Counted from the first letter of the stretch, positions 8,765 to 18,420 are shown. The stretch: DNA of 64,000 bases from Lachnospiraceae bacterium UBA4364 (GCA_002393955.1 DGSK01000028.1:1-64000); one strand, 5' to 3'. The notes: a model not told the origin generated them from the sequence alone. Numbers and translations are program-made.

Positions 8765-9952
8765 CTACCTGAAAAACTTGGTGATGTCATTGTAAAGAAC
8801 TACCACCATCAAGATCATCAGAAGAATGAAGCCAACAAGATGTACGAGTCCCTCTTTCTCAGGCGGCACCCTCTTGCCGGAAACAGCCTCAAAGAAAAGG
8901 AACAGAAGCCTTCCTCCGTCCAGTGCAGGCAGAGGAAGAAGATTCATCACGCCCAGATTGACTGACAGAAGAAGCGCGATATTTACCATATTGAGGATTA
9001 CGATAAAAGCCCCGTCCTTTCTGGTATCCTCTATGGTATCATCAATTACGTTAGCAATGCCAACAGGTCCCGAAAGGTCATCAACGGAGGCATGGCCTGT
9101 TACCATGTACTTGAGGCCCTGTACGGTAGCATCCAGCCAGTAACGTACTTCATACCAGCTGTATTGGAAAACCCTGAAGTTATTGCATGCAATATAGTCT
9201 CCGCCTCCGGAAAAACCTATATAATAACGCTTATCCTCATCGGACCACTTCGGTGTCAGCTCCGCAGTTTTACGCTCGCCGTTTCGTTCATAAACTATAT
9301 TCATCTTTCCGCCGGTGCTCATATAGGAGCGCACCATTATCTCGCGCCACAAATGTGTGCGGTGTCCGTTTATGCTGATTATCTCATCTCCTGCCTCTAT
9401 CCCGGCCTCCATAGCAGGCATACCTTCGGAAACATCCGTAACAATGGGAAGATCGGCGCCGCAGAACCACACGATAAAAAGTCCTAAAATATATGCAAGT
9501 ATCACATTAAACAGAGGCCCCGCAAAAATAGCCGCGATACGTCCCCACACAGGTGCTGCATTAAATTCTCCGTCCCTGTATGCAGACTCTTTCTTCCCGT
9601 CCTTTATCTCCTCGGAATCCTTCTCTGAAGACACAGAGACCTTTTCTTCCTCAACGAACTCTCCTGCCTCTGAGGACTCGGATTCAGTGTCCGTATCTCC
9701 GTCTGCACCGTCCTCTTCGCCGCTGTCAAACATACCATCATACATGCATGCTCCGCCAAAAGGCAAAAGCCTGATAGTAAGATCGGTATTCTTTCCCTTC
9801 TTCCTGAATAAGACAGGTCCCATGCCTATGGAAAATTCCAGCACCCTGATGCCGTTTATCCTTGCGATAAGGAAGTGGCCGAATTCATGGCTTACCACAA
9901 CAACGGTAAAGATTATAAGAAATGATATTATTGTTAAAACCGGTGAGTTCAT
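8765..9952 (-). CDS. rseP: RseP-type site-2 intramembrane metalloprotease
   Basis: M50-family zinc protease that cuts membrane-bound substrates such as anti-sigma factors. The zinc motif HEFGH lies in the first membrane helix (about residues 22-26), a PDZ domain is in the middle, and NLLPLPALDGGR in the C-terminal helix supplies the third ligand region. The ATG at 9952 gives 395 aa; a TTG at 9973 is possible but neither has a strong ribosome site. Unusual: about 60 residues rich in Asp, Glu and Ser (roughly 77-140) lie between the first helix and the next membrane segment. It follows dxr by 40 bases. Confidence 0.93.
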   Translation of the reverse strand: MNSPVLTIISFLIIFTVVVVSHEFGHFLIARINGIRVLEFSIGMGPVLFRKKGKNTDLTIRLLPFGGACMYDGMFDSGEEDGADGDTDTESESSEAGEFVEEEKVSVSSEKDSEEIKDGKKESAYRDGEFNAAPVWGRIAAIFAGPLFNVILAYILGLFIVWFCGADLPIVTDVSEGMPAMEAGIEAGDEIISINGHRTHLWREIMVRSYMSTGGKMNIVYERNGERKTAELTPKWSDEDKRYYIGFSGGGDYIACNNFRVFQYSWYEVRYWLDATVQGLKYMVTGHASVDDLSGPVGIANVIDDTIEDTRKDGAFIVILNMVNIALLLSVNLGVMNLLPLPALDGGRLLFLFFEAVSGKRVPPEKEGLVHLVGFILLMILMVVVLYNDITKFFR

Positions 9953-9992
9953 CTGCAGCTTCTTATTTATCAAAACATAACTGTTCGAATAG

Positions 9993-11162
9993 TTACTTCA
10001 AATTTTCAATGTGAGTATATGTTTCCTTCTCGGCAGCAAGTATCTCATCAACAGACGGATCAGCTGCCGGCGTATGTGCCGACATGCATTTTCCTATAAT
10101 CTCCGGTATTTCCAAAAAACCAATCTTACCGGAAAGGAAAAGAGCTACTGCACGTTCATTTGCAGCATTAAATACCGTAGGCATGCTGCCACCCGTGCGC
10201 GCCGCCTCAAAGGCAAGCGCCAGTCCCTCAAAAGTCTCCGTATCGGCCTTTTCAAACGTAAGACTCACTATATCATAAAAATCAGCTCGCGGCGTATCCA
10301 TTGGCAGCCTGTCCGGATAAAAAAGCGCATACTGTATGGGCAGCTTCATGTCCGGAAGTCCCAGCTCGCCTATAACAGCACCATCACAGTATTCCACCAT
10401 GGAATGTATGATGGACTGAGGGTGTACAAGCACATTTATATCATCATAATCCACACCGAAAAGCCACTTTGCCTCCATTACTTCCAATCCCTTATTTACA
10501 AGGGTGGCGGAATCTATGGTAATCTTATTTCCCATAGACCAGTTAGGATGCTTAAGAGCATCAGCCGGTGTGATATTTTTCAGTTCTTCCCTCTTCCGTC
10601 CCCTGAAAGGTCCTCCCGAGCATGTCAGCCATATCTTCGAAAGGCTTCTTGCCGGAGATCCCTGGAGCGACTGGAATATTGCACTATGCTCAGAATCAAC
10701 AGGAAGTATCTGCACATTCATTTCCTTTGCAAGAGGCATAATGATATGCCCTGCAGTCACAAGCGTTTCTTTATTTGCAAGCGCTATGGTCTTTCCAGCC
10801 TTTATCCCTGCGATTGTAGGCCTGATACCTATCATACCTACAACGGCAGTAAGCAGAATATCATAATCCTCAGCAGAAGCAGCCTCTATGATGCTGTCCA
10901 TTCCGCTTGTAACCTTTACATCAAGGTCGGCAATGCGTACTTTAAGCTCCTCAGCTGCCTTCTCATCATACATGACCACGCTGTCAGGCTTAAACTCCCT
11001 TACCTGTGCCTCAATCTTTGTAACATTAGAATTAGCCACAAGAGTCTTTACCGAAAGCCTGTCACTGTAAGCCCTGACTACATCAAGAGTCTGGGTTCCG
11101 ATGGAACCCGTGGATCCTAACAGTACAATTCTTTTTTTATCATCACTATTATTCATACTCAT
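9993..11162 (-). CDS. dxr: 1-deoxy-D-xylulose 5-phosphate reductoisomerase
   Basis: Second enzyme of the MEP pathway, NADPH-dependent formation of methylerythritol phosphate. About 389 aa. The nucleotide motif GSTGSIGTQTLDV is at the N-terminus, followed by NKETLV and the metal/substrate region DSEHSAIFQ. Three closely spaced candidate starts exist (GTG 11165, ATG 11162, ATG 11156) and none has a clear ribosome site, so the exact start is uncertain. A 197-base gap without a gene separates it from cdsA upstream. Confidence 0.96.
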   Translation of the reverse strand: MSMNNSDDKKRIVLLGSTGSIGTQTLDVVRAYSDRLSVKTLVANSNVTKIEAQVREFKPDSVVMYDEKAAEELKVRIADLDVKVTSGMDSIIEAASAEDYDILLTAVVGMIGIRPTIAGIKAGKTIALANKETLVTAGHIIMPLAKEMNVQILPVDSEHSAIFQSLQGSPARSLSKIWLTCSGGPFRGRKREELKNITPADALKHPNWSMGNKITIDSATLVNKGLEVMEAKWLFGVDYDDINVLVHPQSIIHSMVEYCDGAVIGELGLPDMKLPIQYALFYPDRLPMDTPRADFYDIVSLTFEKADTETFEGLALAFEAARTGGSMPTVFNAANERAVALFLSGKIGFLEIPEIIGKCMSAHTPAADPSVDEILAAEKETYTHIENLK

Positions 11163-11359
11163 CACTGTCCAAAATATGATTTAATTTGTAACTATTTTTT
11201 AAATAACTCTCCACAGACTATATTGAGAGAAGTTTCATTTATAAATCTGTCCGCTCGATCATGTTTCAAAATATACTGTTTTTTGCAGACAAAAAAGCCG
11301 TCTCTTAATTTAAATTCTGCGAAATGTCCAAAAACCATTTTCTTAAAATATCCACACCA

Positions 11360-12220
11360 TCATTTAATAAAAATGATAGACAGCAGGAATATCATGGGGG
11401 CGGTAAATATCACACTGTCAAAGCGGTCAAGTATACCGCCGTGGCCGGGAATCACCTTTCCGTAGTCCTTTATCTTATGGTCTCTCTTTATAGCGGATGC
11501 CGCAAGGTCCCCTACCTGTCCTATGATGCTGCCGGCTACTCCGATCAACGGAAATACCCAGAACATCTCCGGAAAACTGTATCCGGAAAATTTCAAAAGC
11601 GTCGAATAAAGCAATCCGCACAGTCCTGCACCAACCACTCCGCCGATACAGCCCTCAACGGACTTTTTGGGAGATAGTTTCGGGAAAGCCTTATGCTTTC
11701 CGATAGCCACACCTACAAAGTATGCACAGGTATCAGATCCCCATGCCGAAACAAAGGTCATCCATACGGCAAAAAAGCCCTTATTAAACACATTTTCCCT
11801 GGTGAAACCGTTCCACGCGCTGATGCCTATCTGACGTGTCAAAAGTATAAAAGAAAGCATCACAGACACATAGATGAACGCGCAGAAAACGCTCAATGCC
11901 TGTGCCGTGTCATTCTTTGGGTAAGTAAAAACAGTGATTGCCATAAAAAGCGGGAGCATCAGAAAAGCAAAGAGCATCAGATACTCAAAAGAAGCATTTA
12001 CATATACTAAAATATAATATACTGCCGTTGCAATTATGCCAATGATCTCGAGAATATGAAGCTGTCCTGATTTTTCCCTGACACCAAGTGCATGCGTCAT
12101 CTCCAAAAAACCGATGCCTGCTATAATTGCAAGCCCTACTGCTAACACCGGTCCGCCTGCCCATACTAAAGCAAGCATTATCGCAACAACCAGAATACCG
12201 CTGATGATCCTGGTCTTCAT
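11360..12220 (-). CDS. cdsA: Phosphatidate cytidylyltransferase
   Basis: Makes CDP-diacylglycerol for phospholipid synthesis in the membrane. 286 aa with about eight hydrophobic segments. The C-terminal family signature is visible, with SAIKR, then KDYGKVIPGHGG and LDRFD. Start: the ATG at 12220 has AAGGAG four bases upstream; the TTG at 12241 is rejected. It follows uppS by 48 bases, a spacer made largely of repeated GTTTGAG-like words. Confidence 0.96.
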   Translation of the reverse strand: MKTRIISGILVVAIMLALVWAGGPVLAVGLAIIAGIGFLEMTHALGVREKSGQLHILEIIGIIATAVYYILVYVNASFEYLMLFAFLMLPLFMAITVFTYPKNDTAQALSVFCAFIYVSVMLSFILLTRQIGISAWNGFTRENVFNKGFFAVWMTFVSAWGSDTCAYFVGVAIGKHKAFPKLSPKKSVEGCIGGVVGAGLCGLLYSTLLKFSGYSFPEMFWVFPLIGVAGSIIGQVGDLAASAIKRDHKIKDYGKVIPGHGGILDRFDSVIFTAPMIFLLSIIFIK

Positions 12221-12268
12221 CGTACTCCTTCCATAATTCAAACCAAACTCAAACTAACTCAAACAGGC

Positions 12269-12997
12269 TCAAACAGTTTCCCGCCTGCCGCCGTATCTTC
12301 TGTCACGTCCCGCATACGCTTCAAGCGCAGCAACGAGATCCTTTTCCCCAAAGTCAGGCCAGAGCACATCCGTAAAATAAAACTCCGAATATGCACACTG
12401 CCACAAGAGGAAATTCGATATGCGCTGTTCACCGCTGGTCCTGATCAGAAGATCCGGATCGGGATATCCTGCAGTATCCAGCTCAGCAGAGATCATATCT
12501 TCCGTAATGCCTTCAGCAGAAATCTCACCATCCGCAGCCCTGGAAGCAATACGACGCACTGCTCTTGTTATCTCATCACGGCTGCCATAATTTATGGCAA
12601 TGGTAAATTTAAGCCCTGTATTTTCTGCTGTTGCCTGCTCTAATGCCGCTATGCTCTCCTGAATGTCCTTTGCTAACCTGGATTTCTCACCGATTATCCT
12701 GACACGCATATTGTTGGCATTTGCCCGCTGTATGCTCTTTACCATATACTCCCTGAGTATCGTCATAAGAGCCGAAACTTCTTCTTCGGAGCGTTTCCAG
12801 TTTTCGGTAGAAAAAGCATATACGGTAAAATACTCCACACCGTGATTCCACATAAGCTCACAGACTTCCTCGATGGTCTTGGCCCCCTGGACATGACCCA
12901 TCTTCCTGGGAAGTCCCTTAGCCTTTGCCCACCTGCCATTTCCATCAAGAATTACTGCTATGTGCCTGGGAATTTTTTCCTGCTCTTTATCTGCCAT
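12269..12997 (-). CDS. uppS: Undecaprenyl diphosphate synthase
   Basis: cis-Prenyltransferase that builds the C55 lipid carrier for cell-wall synthesis from isopentenyl units, so it uses the product of the dxr/ispG pathway encoded nearby. 242 aa. The signature DGNGRWAKAKG is near the N-terminus, and the C-terminal substrate region has DLLIRTSGEQRISNFLLWQ. Its ATG overlaps the frr stop codon (TGATG), indicating translational coupling. Confidence 0.97.
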   Translation of the reverse strand: MADKEQEKIPRHIAVILDGNGRWAKAKGLPRKMGHVQGAKTIEEVCELMWNHGVEYFTVYAFSTENWKRSEEEVSALMTILREYMVKSIQRANANNMRVRIIGEKSRLAKDIQESIAALEQATAENTGLKFTIAINYGSRDEITRAVRRIASRAADGEISAEGITEDMISAELDTAGYPDPDLLIRTSGEQRISNFLLWQCAYSEFYFTDVLWPDFGEKDLVAALEAYAGRDRRYGGRRETV

Positions 12998-13548
12998 CAG
13001 ACTTTCATTATCTCCTTGGACTTTTCTTCAACAAGCGCATCAATGTCCTTGATATATTTATCCGTCATCTTCTGCAGCTCGTCTGTAAGATCCTTTATTT
13101 CATCCTCGGAAACTTCGGTCTTCGAGAGCTTCTTAAATGCATCGTTACCGTCACGCCTGATATTTCTGACAGCAACCTTTGCTTCCTCGCCCTTTTTCTT
13201 GATATCCTTAGCTAACTCCTTACGCCTCTCCTCTGTAAGCTCCGGGAATACAAGCCTTACGACAGCACCGTCGTCTGCAGGCGTAATTCCCAGATCAGAA
13301 GCCATAATAGCTTTTTCGATATCCTTTATCATTGACTTGTCCCAGGGTGCTATCTGAAGTATTCTGGGTTCGGGAACAGTAATATTGCCTACCTGCTGTA
13401 AAGGTGTAGGTGTTCCGTAATAATCAACCTTGATCTTGTCAAGTACATGAGGATTGGCCCTGCCTGCCCTTACGGATGAAAGATCCGACTGCAGGAAGTC
13501 AAGTGCCTTTTTCATTTTTTCATCTGATACATTTAATCTGCTGTCCAT
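12997..13548 (-). CDS. frr: Ribosome recycling factor
   Basis: Works with EF-G to split the post-termination ribosome. 183 aa, normal length. Family features: SDLSSVRAGRANP near the N-terminus, YYGTPTPLQQVGNI in the middle and a Lys/Glu-rich C-terminal helix. AAGGGG lies 8 bases before the ATG. It is 15 bases downstream of pyrH, the usual arrangement. Confidence 0.97.
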   Translation of the reverse strand: MDSRLNVSDEKMKKALDFLQSDLSSVRAGRANPHVLDKIKVDYYGTPTPLQQVGNITVPEPRILQIAPWDKSMIKDIEKAIMASDLGITPADDGAVVRLVFPELTEERRKELAKDIKKKGEEAKVAVRNIRRDGNDAFKKLSKTEVSEDEIKDLTDELQKMTDKYIKDIDALVEEKSKEIMKV

Positions 13549-13563
13549 AAGTTATACCCCTTT

Positions 13564-14253
13564 TTATACAGTTATACGAGTTCCGCTGAACTCACCCGCT
13601 ACTGCATTAATTATACTGTTTTTAGCCGTAAGGTCAAATACAAACATCGGAACTTTATTGTCACGTGCAAGAATAGATGCTGTCATATCCACAACCTGCA
13701 GGTTTCCCGCAATGACATCATCTATTGAAATCTCATCATATTTCTTTGCGTCAGGATTCTTCTTTGGATCAGAATCGTATACACCATCGATAGCTTTTGC
13801 AAGATAAATGGCATCAGCCTCCACCTCAACAGCCCTGAGAACTACCCCCGTATCTGTCGAGAAATAGGGATGACCCGTACCACCGGCAAAGAAACATACC
13901 TTTCCTGCTTTCATTGAAGACACTGCCTCATCCTTTGAAAAAAGTTCCGTGAATGAAGAGCAAAGGAATGGGGTAAACACCCTGGTTTCAATTCCCTGTG
14001 ACCTGAACATTTCAGAAACATAGATACAGTTCATGATCGTGGCAAGCATTCCGATCTGGTCGGCTTTGGTCCTGTCGATATTTTCGCTTGTCCTGCCGCG
14101 CCAGTAATTACCGCCGCCTATCACAATGCCTATCTCGCATTTTTTCTCTAATAATGACTTTACCTGCTCCGCTATCCCCAGTATGACCTCATCATTGTAA
14201 TGATGGTCGGTTGAAAGTGCTTCTCCGCTGAGCTTTAAGAGTATTCTTGACAT
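13564..14253 (-). CDS. pyrH: UMP kinase
   Basis: Phosphorylates UMP to UDP in pyrimidine nucleotide synthesis. 229 aa. The N-terminal LLKLSGEAL and GGGNYWRG of the amino-acid-kinase fold are visible, as is GGTGHPYFSTDT further on. A GGGGG stretch precedes the ATG. It is 33 bases downstream of the bactofilin gene, so in this genome it probably shares a transcript with bactofilin rather than with tsf. Confidence 0.97.
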   Translation of the reverse strand: MSRILLKLSGEALSTDHHYNDEVILGIAEQVKSLLEKKCEIGIVIGGGNYWRGRTSENIDRTKADQIGMLATIMNCIYVSEMFRSQGIETRVFTPFLCSSFTELFSKDEAVSSMKAGKVCFFAGGTGHPYFSTDTGVVLRAVEVEADAIYLAKAIDGVYDSDPKKNPDAKKYDEISIDDVIAGNLQVVDMTASILARDNKVPMFVFDLTAKNSIINAVAGEFSGTRITV

Positions 14254-14286
14254 AAATTACCCCCATGTATGAATATTATATCTCTT

Positions 14287-15903
14287 TTATTGTTTTGATT
14301 TCTTCAAATCCTTAAAGAAGGTCTTAGGGCTGACCTCAGCATAAACCTGAGAACACATGCCCTCTACCGCTGCACCGTTGCTTATCTGCACAGATGCTGA
14401 GCGGATATCCCCCATTACTATGGCAGAATCTGCAAGTATCACCGGACCGTGAACATCTATATTTCCCTTGATCGCACCGGCGATGACTGCAGACGTACCT
14501 GCTACATCGCCTATGATAACTGCACCCTGACCCACCTTCACGCTTCCGGAGCACTCGATATTACCATTTATCTCCGCACCTTCGGCATACAGCTCACCGG
14601 CCTTGGTATTGCCATTTATGGTTCCCGAAACATTGAGCTTACCCAATATATCTATATTACCATCAATCTCTCCGGCAACCTCCATATTACCATCGGAAAT
14701 AATGTTGCCCCTTATCATCATTCCATCTGATAAATGTGCCGTTTCATCGGAAAATACCCTTCCGGCAAGTTCCTCAGCACCTATATCAGCTGAAACATCA
14801 GCTTTTGCTTTCTTCTTACGGCTTGTCTTTTTGGTTTTCTTTTCTTTGGCAGGTTCAGGATCTGCAGCCTCCGCTGAATCAGTCGTAAGAGCTTTGACTT
14901 CGCCACTTTTGGGATCTGTATTCAAAGTCTCTGCCGCATTTTCTGCTGTCACTGAAATCTCTTCAACTGAAATCCCTTCAACCGCAGTATCTGCATTTGC
15001 ACTTTCATCTGATGCGGTTTCTGCAGCCTCTGCAGGAGCACCTAAATCGGATGCATCTTCCCCGAATACGCTTTCTACAGTTTCAGAAGCACCCGCATCA
15101 ACATCTTCAGACGGTTGTTCTATTGTTTCCTCTGCGGTATTTTCAGTTGTTATTGACCCAGATACGGAATCATCTGACATATCATTAATGTCAGCTTCAG
15201 CCACAGCTGCATCTTCTGCTGATGCTTTGTTTTCTCCGGAAAGGGACTCTGCCATAGCCATCATATCTTCCAGTGACATCTGACCGTCAATCATATCGTC
15301 TGACGCCACCGGTTCTAAAGGTGCATTATCCTCCTGAACGGCATTCAGTTCACCCTGAATGTTCTCAAGCATCTTGTTTAAATCAATATCACCAAGGGAT
15401 GCTATTGCTTCATCTGCATCCGAAGAGACTTCATTTTCCTCAACGGAAATATCACCGGAAGCATCACCGTCAGGCTCATCACCGTTATCTTCTACCGCCT
15501 GCATCTCTGCCTTATATGCTTCCTCAGCAAGCTTCTCTGCCAGATCAACCTCATTGCTGTCATCCGGGAACGGCAACTCCTCTCCATCAGACAAACTGTC
15601 AAAAAGCGCCATTGCCGCTGCTTCAGCGTCGGTTCCGTCTGCTATAGCCTCTGTTTCCTCAGAAGGCTCCTCCGGTAATTCGTCCTCGTATTCTTCTGCA
15701 GGAGTATCCTCCTGCTCCTCAGTCATTTCTTCTATATCTTCCGGATCATAATCAACATCTTCTGCGTCAGTGTCTGCAGCAACAGCCTCTGCAGCATCAT
15801 CAATACCTTCCGTATTCTCTACGCCTTCCGGTGTCTCGTCTTCACCAATGAGCTCTCCCACCGCTTCAGACAGATCCTGTTTAAGACTTTGAAAAAAACC
15901 CAT
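14287..15903 (-). CDS. Bactofilin with a very long acidic N-terminal region
   Basis: 538 aa. Residues 1 to about 385 are of low complexity, rich in Asp, Glu, Ala and Ser, ending in a short basic block (KEKKTKKTSRKKKAK). From about 388 to 525 lies a bactofilin beta-helix: repeated short strands of the type GNIDILGKLNVSG with the periodic G-x-I/V pattern. Bactofilins assemble into cytoplasmic filaments that recruit cell-wall or morphogenesis proteins; most have tails of a few tens of residues. Start: ATG with GAGGAG upstream. The upstream neighbour is a polysaccharide deacetylase, which suggests a cell-wall role. The acidic tail could be a flexible brush or binding region; this is inference. 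Confidence 0.85.
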   Translation of the reverse strand: MGFFQSLKQDLSEAVGELIGEDETPEGVENTEGIDDAAEAVAADTDAEDVDYDPEDIEEMTEEQEDTPAEEYEDELPEEPSEETEAIADGTDAEAAAMALFDSLSDGEELPFPDDSNEVDLAEKLAEEAYKAEMQAVEDNGDEPDGDASGDISVEENEVSSDADEAIASLGDIDLNKMLENIQGELNAVQEDNAPLEPVASDDMIDGQMSLEDMMAMAESLSGENKASAEDAAVAEADINDMSDDSVSGSITTENTAEETIEQPSEDVDAGASETVESVFGEDASDLGAPAEAAETASDESANADTAVEGISVEEISVTAENAAETLNTDPKSGEVKALTTDSAEAADPEPAKEKKTKKTSRKKKAKADVSADIGAEELAGRVFSDETAHLSDGMMIRGNIISDGNMEVAGEIDGNIDILGKLNVSGTINGNTKAGELYAEGAEINGNIECSGSVKVGQGAVIIGDVAGTSAVIAGAIKGNIDVHGPVILADSAIVMGDIRSASVQISNGAAVEGMCSQVYAEVSPKTFFKDLKKSKQ

Positions 15904-16011
15904 AATCCTACTCCTCTTTTTCCTTTAATGACATTTTGTTATTATATCAAAAATTATTAATTTTGCCTAATAAAGGCAAGCCGGAACGGCTAAAAGAAAA
16001 ATATAGAAAAT

Positions 16012-17037
16012 TTAATCCACATGCCTGACCGGATCAGTGTCCCCTGTTATAGGTAACAGTTCCACATTATCCATTGCCCGGATTGACTCTATGATAGACG
16101 GCAATGCCTCCACTGTTGATCTTTTATCCGATGCATCATGAAGCAACACGACTATCGTATCACTGCTCGATGCATTTATCTGGCTTATTACATTATTTGT
16201 TATGGTTGATGCACTGTGATATCCGCCCTCTGCATCCCTGCCGGAAACATTCCAGTCAAAGTATGAAATATCCTTTGCCTCCAGATAGTTTATGCAATCC
16301 CTTATATCCATGTTGCTTACAGTATTGCTGCTTCCACCAGGAAATCTGTAAAATCTGCAGTCCACACCTGTCACATTATAAAGATATGAATGCAGCATAT
16401 TATAGTCCTCTGCAAAGGAATCCAGGTCCGCATACACATCCGAAAATACATGTGAATACGAATGCATGCCCAGGGTGTGTCCATCCGTGACTATACGGCG
16501 GTATGACTCCTCCATGCCCTCGTGATAATTTACAAAGAATGTAGCTTTTACATCATACTCATCAAGTATATCAAGAATATCGTCGGTATAGATGCTGGGA
16601 CCATCGTCAAAAGTAAGGTATATTTTTCTGACTTCTTCAGTCTGTTCATCTGCCAAAACATTATCAGCATCCTCACCTGCAGCCATTCTTTCCTCGGGAT
16701 AAACATCCTTCACACTGTTGTGAAGTGCCTCTATCATTTTCTCATCCTCGCTCGCAGAAGCGCTATTGACCGCATCAGCCAGTTCTCCTATATCCGCATT
16801 CTGGCCATAAGGGTACTCCGGCAACCTGTTGGATATCTCCACCAGTATATCCTGGGTTTCTCCCAGCCGCCTGTCTATTGTCCTTATCTGCATAAGAGCC
16901 ACTAATGAGAGTATAGTGGGCATAAGTACAAGAATAAAAGCAAAAGCGACAATCACCGCTTTAAGCCTCTTTATCCGTTTTCTGTGCTTAATGGCTTCTC
17001 TATTATTTTTTTCTGAAATCATCTTTTCAGACTGCAT
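16012..17037 (-). CDS. Membrane-anchored polysaccharide deacetylase (NodB domain)
   Basis: 341 aa from the ATG at 17037, with GGGAGGAG eight bases upstream; an in-frame start at 17097 is rejected. A basic N-terminus is followed by a transmembrane helix (about residues 26-50), a stalk with a coiled-coil tendency, and a carbohydrate esterase 4 domain from about residue 155. The domain has TFDDGPS (catalytic and metal Asp), HSYSH (metal His pair), RFPGGSS and VVLLHD. It is predicted to remove acetyl groups from peptidoglycan or another glycan outside the cell. It has its own promoter at 17069-17097 after the tsf terminator. Confidence 0.9.
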   Translation of the reverse strand: MQSEKMISEKNNREAIKHRKRIKRLKAVIVAFAFILVLMPTILSLVALMQIRTIDRRLGETQDILVEISNRLPEYPYGQNADIGELADAVNSASASEDEKMIEALHNSVKDVYPEERMAAGEDADNVLADEQTEEVRKIYLTFDDGPSIYTDDILDILDEYDVKATFFVNYHEGMEESYRRIVTDGHTLGMHSYSHVFSDVYADLDSFAEDYNMLHSYLYNVTGVDCRFYRFPGGSSNTVSNMDIRDCINYLEAKDISYFDWNVSGRDAEGGYHSASTITNNVISQINASSSDTIVVLLHDASDKRSTVEALPSIIESIRAMDNVELLPITGDTDPVRHVD

Positions 17038-17068
17038 AAAATAAGCTCCTCCCAAAGGTGCAAATGCT

Positions 17069-17097
17069 ATTTTGCGCTTAAAATTTTCTACTGTCAA
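17069..17097 (-). promoter_or_regulatory. Promoter of the deacetylase gene
   Basis: Minus strand: perfect -35 TTGACA (17092-17097), 17-base spacer, -10 CAAAAT (17069-17074). The expected transcript start is about 25 bases before the ATG at 17037. Confidence 0.7.
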
Positions 17098-17170
17098 GAT
17101 TACGTAATATCTGAAAAGTTAACCTCAATTTGTTGTATTTTTCTTTTTTTAAGTACACTCTATATAGTTA

Positions 17171-17208
17171 GATACAAACAAAAACCGCCGGGATATCCCG
17201 ACGGTTTT
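17171..17208 (-). terminator. Terminator after tsf
   Basis: A 12-bp GC-rich stem (AAAACCGTCGGG with its complement, one G-T pair) with a tiny loop, followed by TTTTTG. It lies 32 bases after the tsf stop codon and ends the rpsB-tsf transcript. Confidence 0.9.
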
Positions 17209-17239
17209 CATAAGCTTTATTTTGATTTTCGCTGTCAGA

Positions 17240-18346
17240 TTACTGCATCTGCTTTGCAACTTCCTCTGCGAAGTTCTCTTCCTTCTTCTCAATACCTTCA
17301 CCTGTCTCGAAACGAACAACAGACTTGATGGCGAAGTTTCCGCCGTTTGCCTTAGCAACCTGATCAACATACTTAGCAACGGTCTGCTTGCCGTCCTCAG
17401 CCTTTACATATACCTGCTCGAAGAGGCATACATCCTTGATCTGCTTTGAAACACGGCCCTCTACAAGACCTGTGAAGATCTTGTCGTTAAGATATGCTTC
17501 CTTCTCAGCCATTCCAAGCTCTGCAAGTGCAGGTGCTGCAGCCTTTGAAAGGAAATTGAAGAGGTAGTTCATATTGCTCTTCTTCTCCTCATAGATAGCG
17601 ATATCCTCATCGCTCCACTTTTTCTCAGCGATAGCCTTGTCGATAAGCTTCTGGAGAATAGGCTTGGGAAGTGTTGCAGGATCATTTATGGAGCTGTCTA
17701 CAACGATTTCTCTCATCTTTGCAAGTTCGTCAGCAGAGATATCCTCTCTCTTTACATACTGGGGATTCATAGCTGCAACCTGCATAGCGATGTTCTTCAT
17801 AGCCTCACGAATCTCAGCCTTATCCTCACCTGTAGCCTCTACGATAACAGCGATCTTTCCGCCGCCGTGGATGTAGCTCTCTACCAGACCGTCTGTGCTT
17901 ACAACCTTCTTGAATCTGCGGATATCAAGCTTCTCACCGATGGTAAGAACCATTTCCTCAAGCTCAGCCTTAACTGTCTTGGACTCATCATCGATCCAGT
18001 TCTCAGCCATGAAGCCCTCCATGTCTGCAGCATCGCTCTTAAGCGCCTGAGCAGCGACACGTCCTACGAAAGCCTTGAACTTTTCATTCTTTGCAACGAA
18101 GTCAGTCTCGGAGTTAACCTCAACTACTGCTGCAGTCTTGCCATCATCAGTCTTTGCAACATCGCAGAGACCTTCAGCAGCTATACGGCTTGCCTTCTTT
18201 GCAGCCTTCATAGCTCCGCTCTTCTTAAGTATCTCTATAGCGGCATCCATATTTCCGTCAGCTTCTGTGAGAGCCTTCTTACACTCCATCATGCCTGCGC
18301 CGGATGCTTCTCTTAATTCTTTAACCTGTGCTGCTGTAATTGCCAT
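17240..18346 (-). CDS. tsf: Elongation factor Ts
   Basis: Guanine nucleotide exchange factor for EF-Tu. 368 aa, longer than the roughly 300 aa typical of clostridia. The N-terminal UBA-like region with TAAQVKELREASGAGMMECK and the core TDFVAKNEKF exchange motif are clear. The extra length seems to lie in the second dimerisation core and the Glu/Lys-rich C-terminus. GAGGAA precedes the ATG. It is downstream of rpsB as usual, with a hairpin between them. Confidence 0.97.
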   Translation of the reverse strand: MAITAAQVKELREASGAGMMECKKALTEADGNMDAAIEILKKSGAMKAAKKASRIAAEGLCDVAKTDDGKTAAVVEVNSETDFVAKNEKFKAFVGRVAAQALKSDAADMEGFMAENWIDDESKTVKAELEEMVLTIGEKLDIRRFKKVVSTDGLVESYIHGGGKIAVIVEATGEDKAEIREAMKNIAMQVAAMNPQYVKREDISADELAKMREIVVDSSINDPATLPKPILQKLIDKAIAEKKWSDEDIAIYEEKKSNMNYLFNFLSKAAAPALAELGMAEKEAYLNDKIFTGLVEGRVSKQIKDVCLFEQVYVKAEDGKQTVAKYVDQVAKANGGNFAIKSVVRFETGEGIEKKEENFAEEVAKQMQ

Positions 18347-18420
18347 TTCTTTTTCCTCTCTTTTCTACGTTTATTGTTATTTTCTATATTACTCTCGGTA
18401 CGTTTTTCTTTCTTTCTAAA

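Noticed and set aside
10011..11120. 369-codon plus-strand ORF opposite dxr
   Set aside because: Long only because of codon bias on the dxr strand; no ribosome site, and Cys/Arg/Tyr-rich text typical of antisense frames.
14603..15283. 226-codon plus-strand ORF rich in Ser and Ala
   Set aside because: It is antisense to the acidic low-complexity region of the bactofilin gene; the repetitive GAA/GCA codons create an open frame on the other strand.
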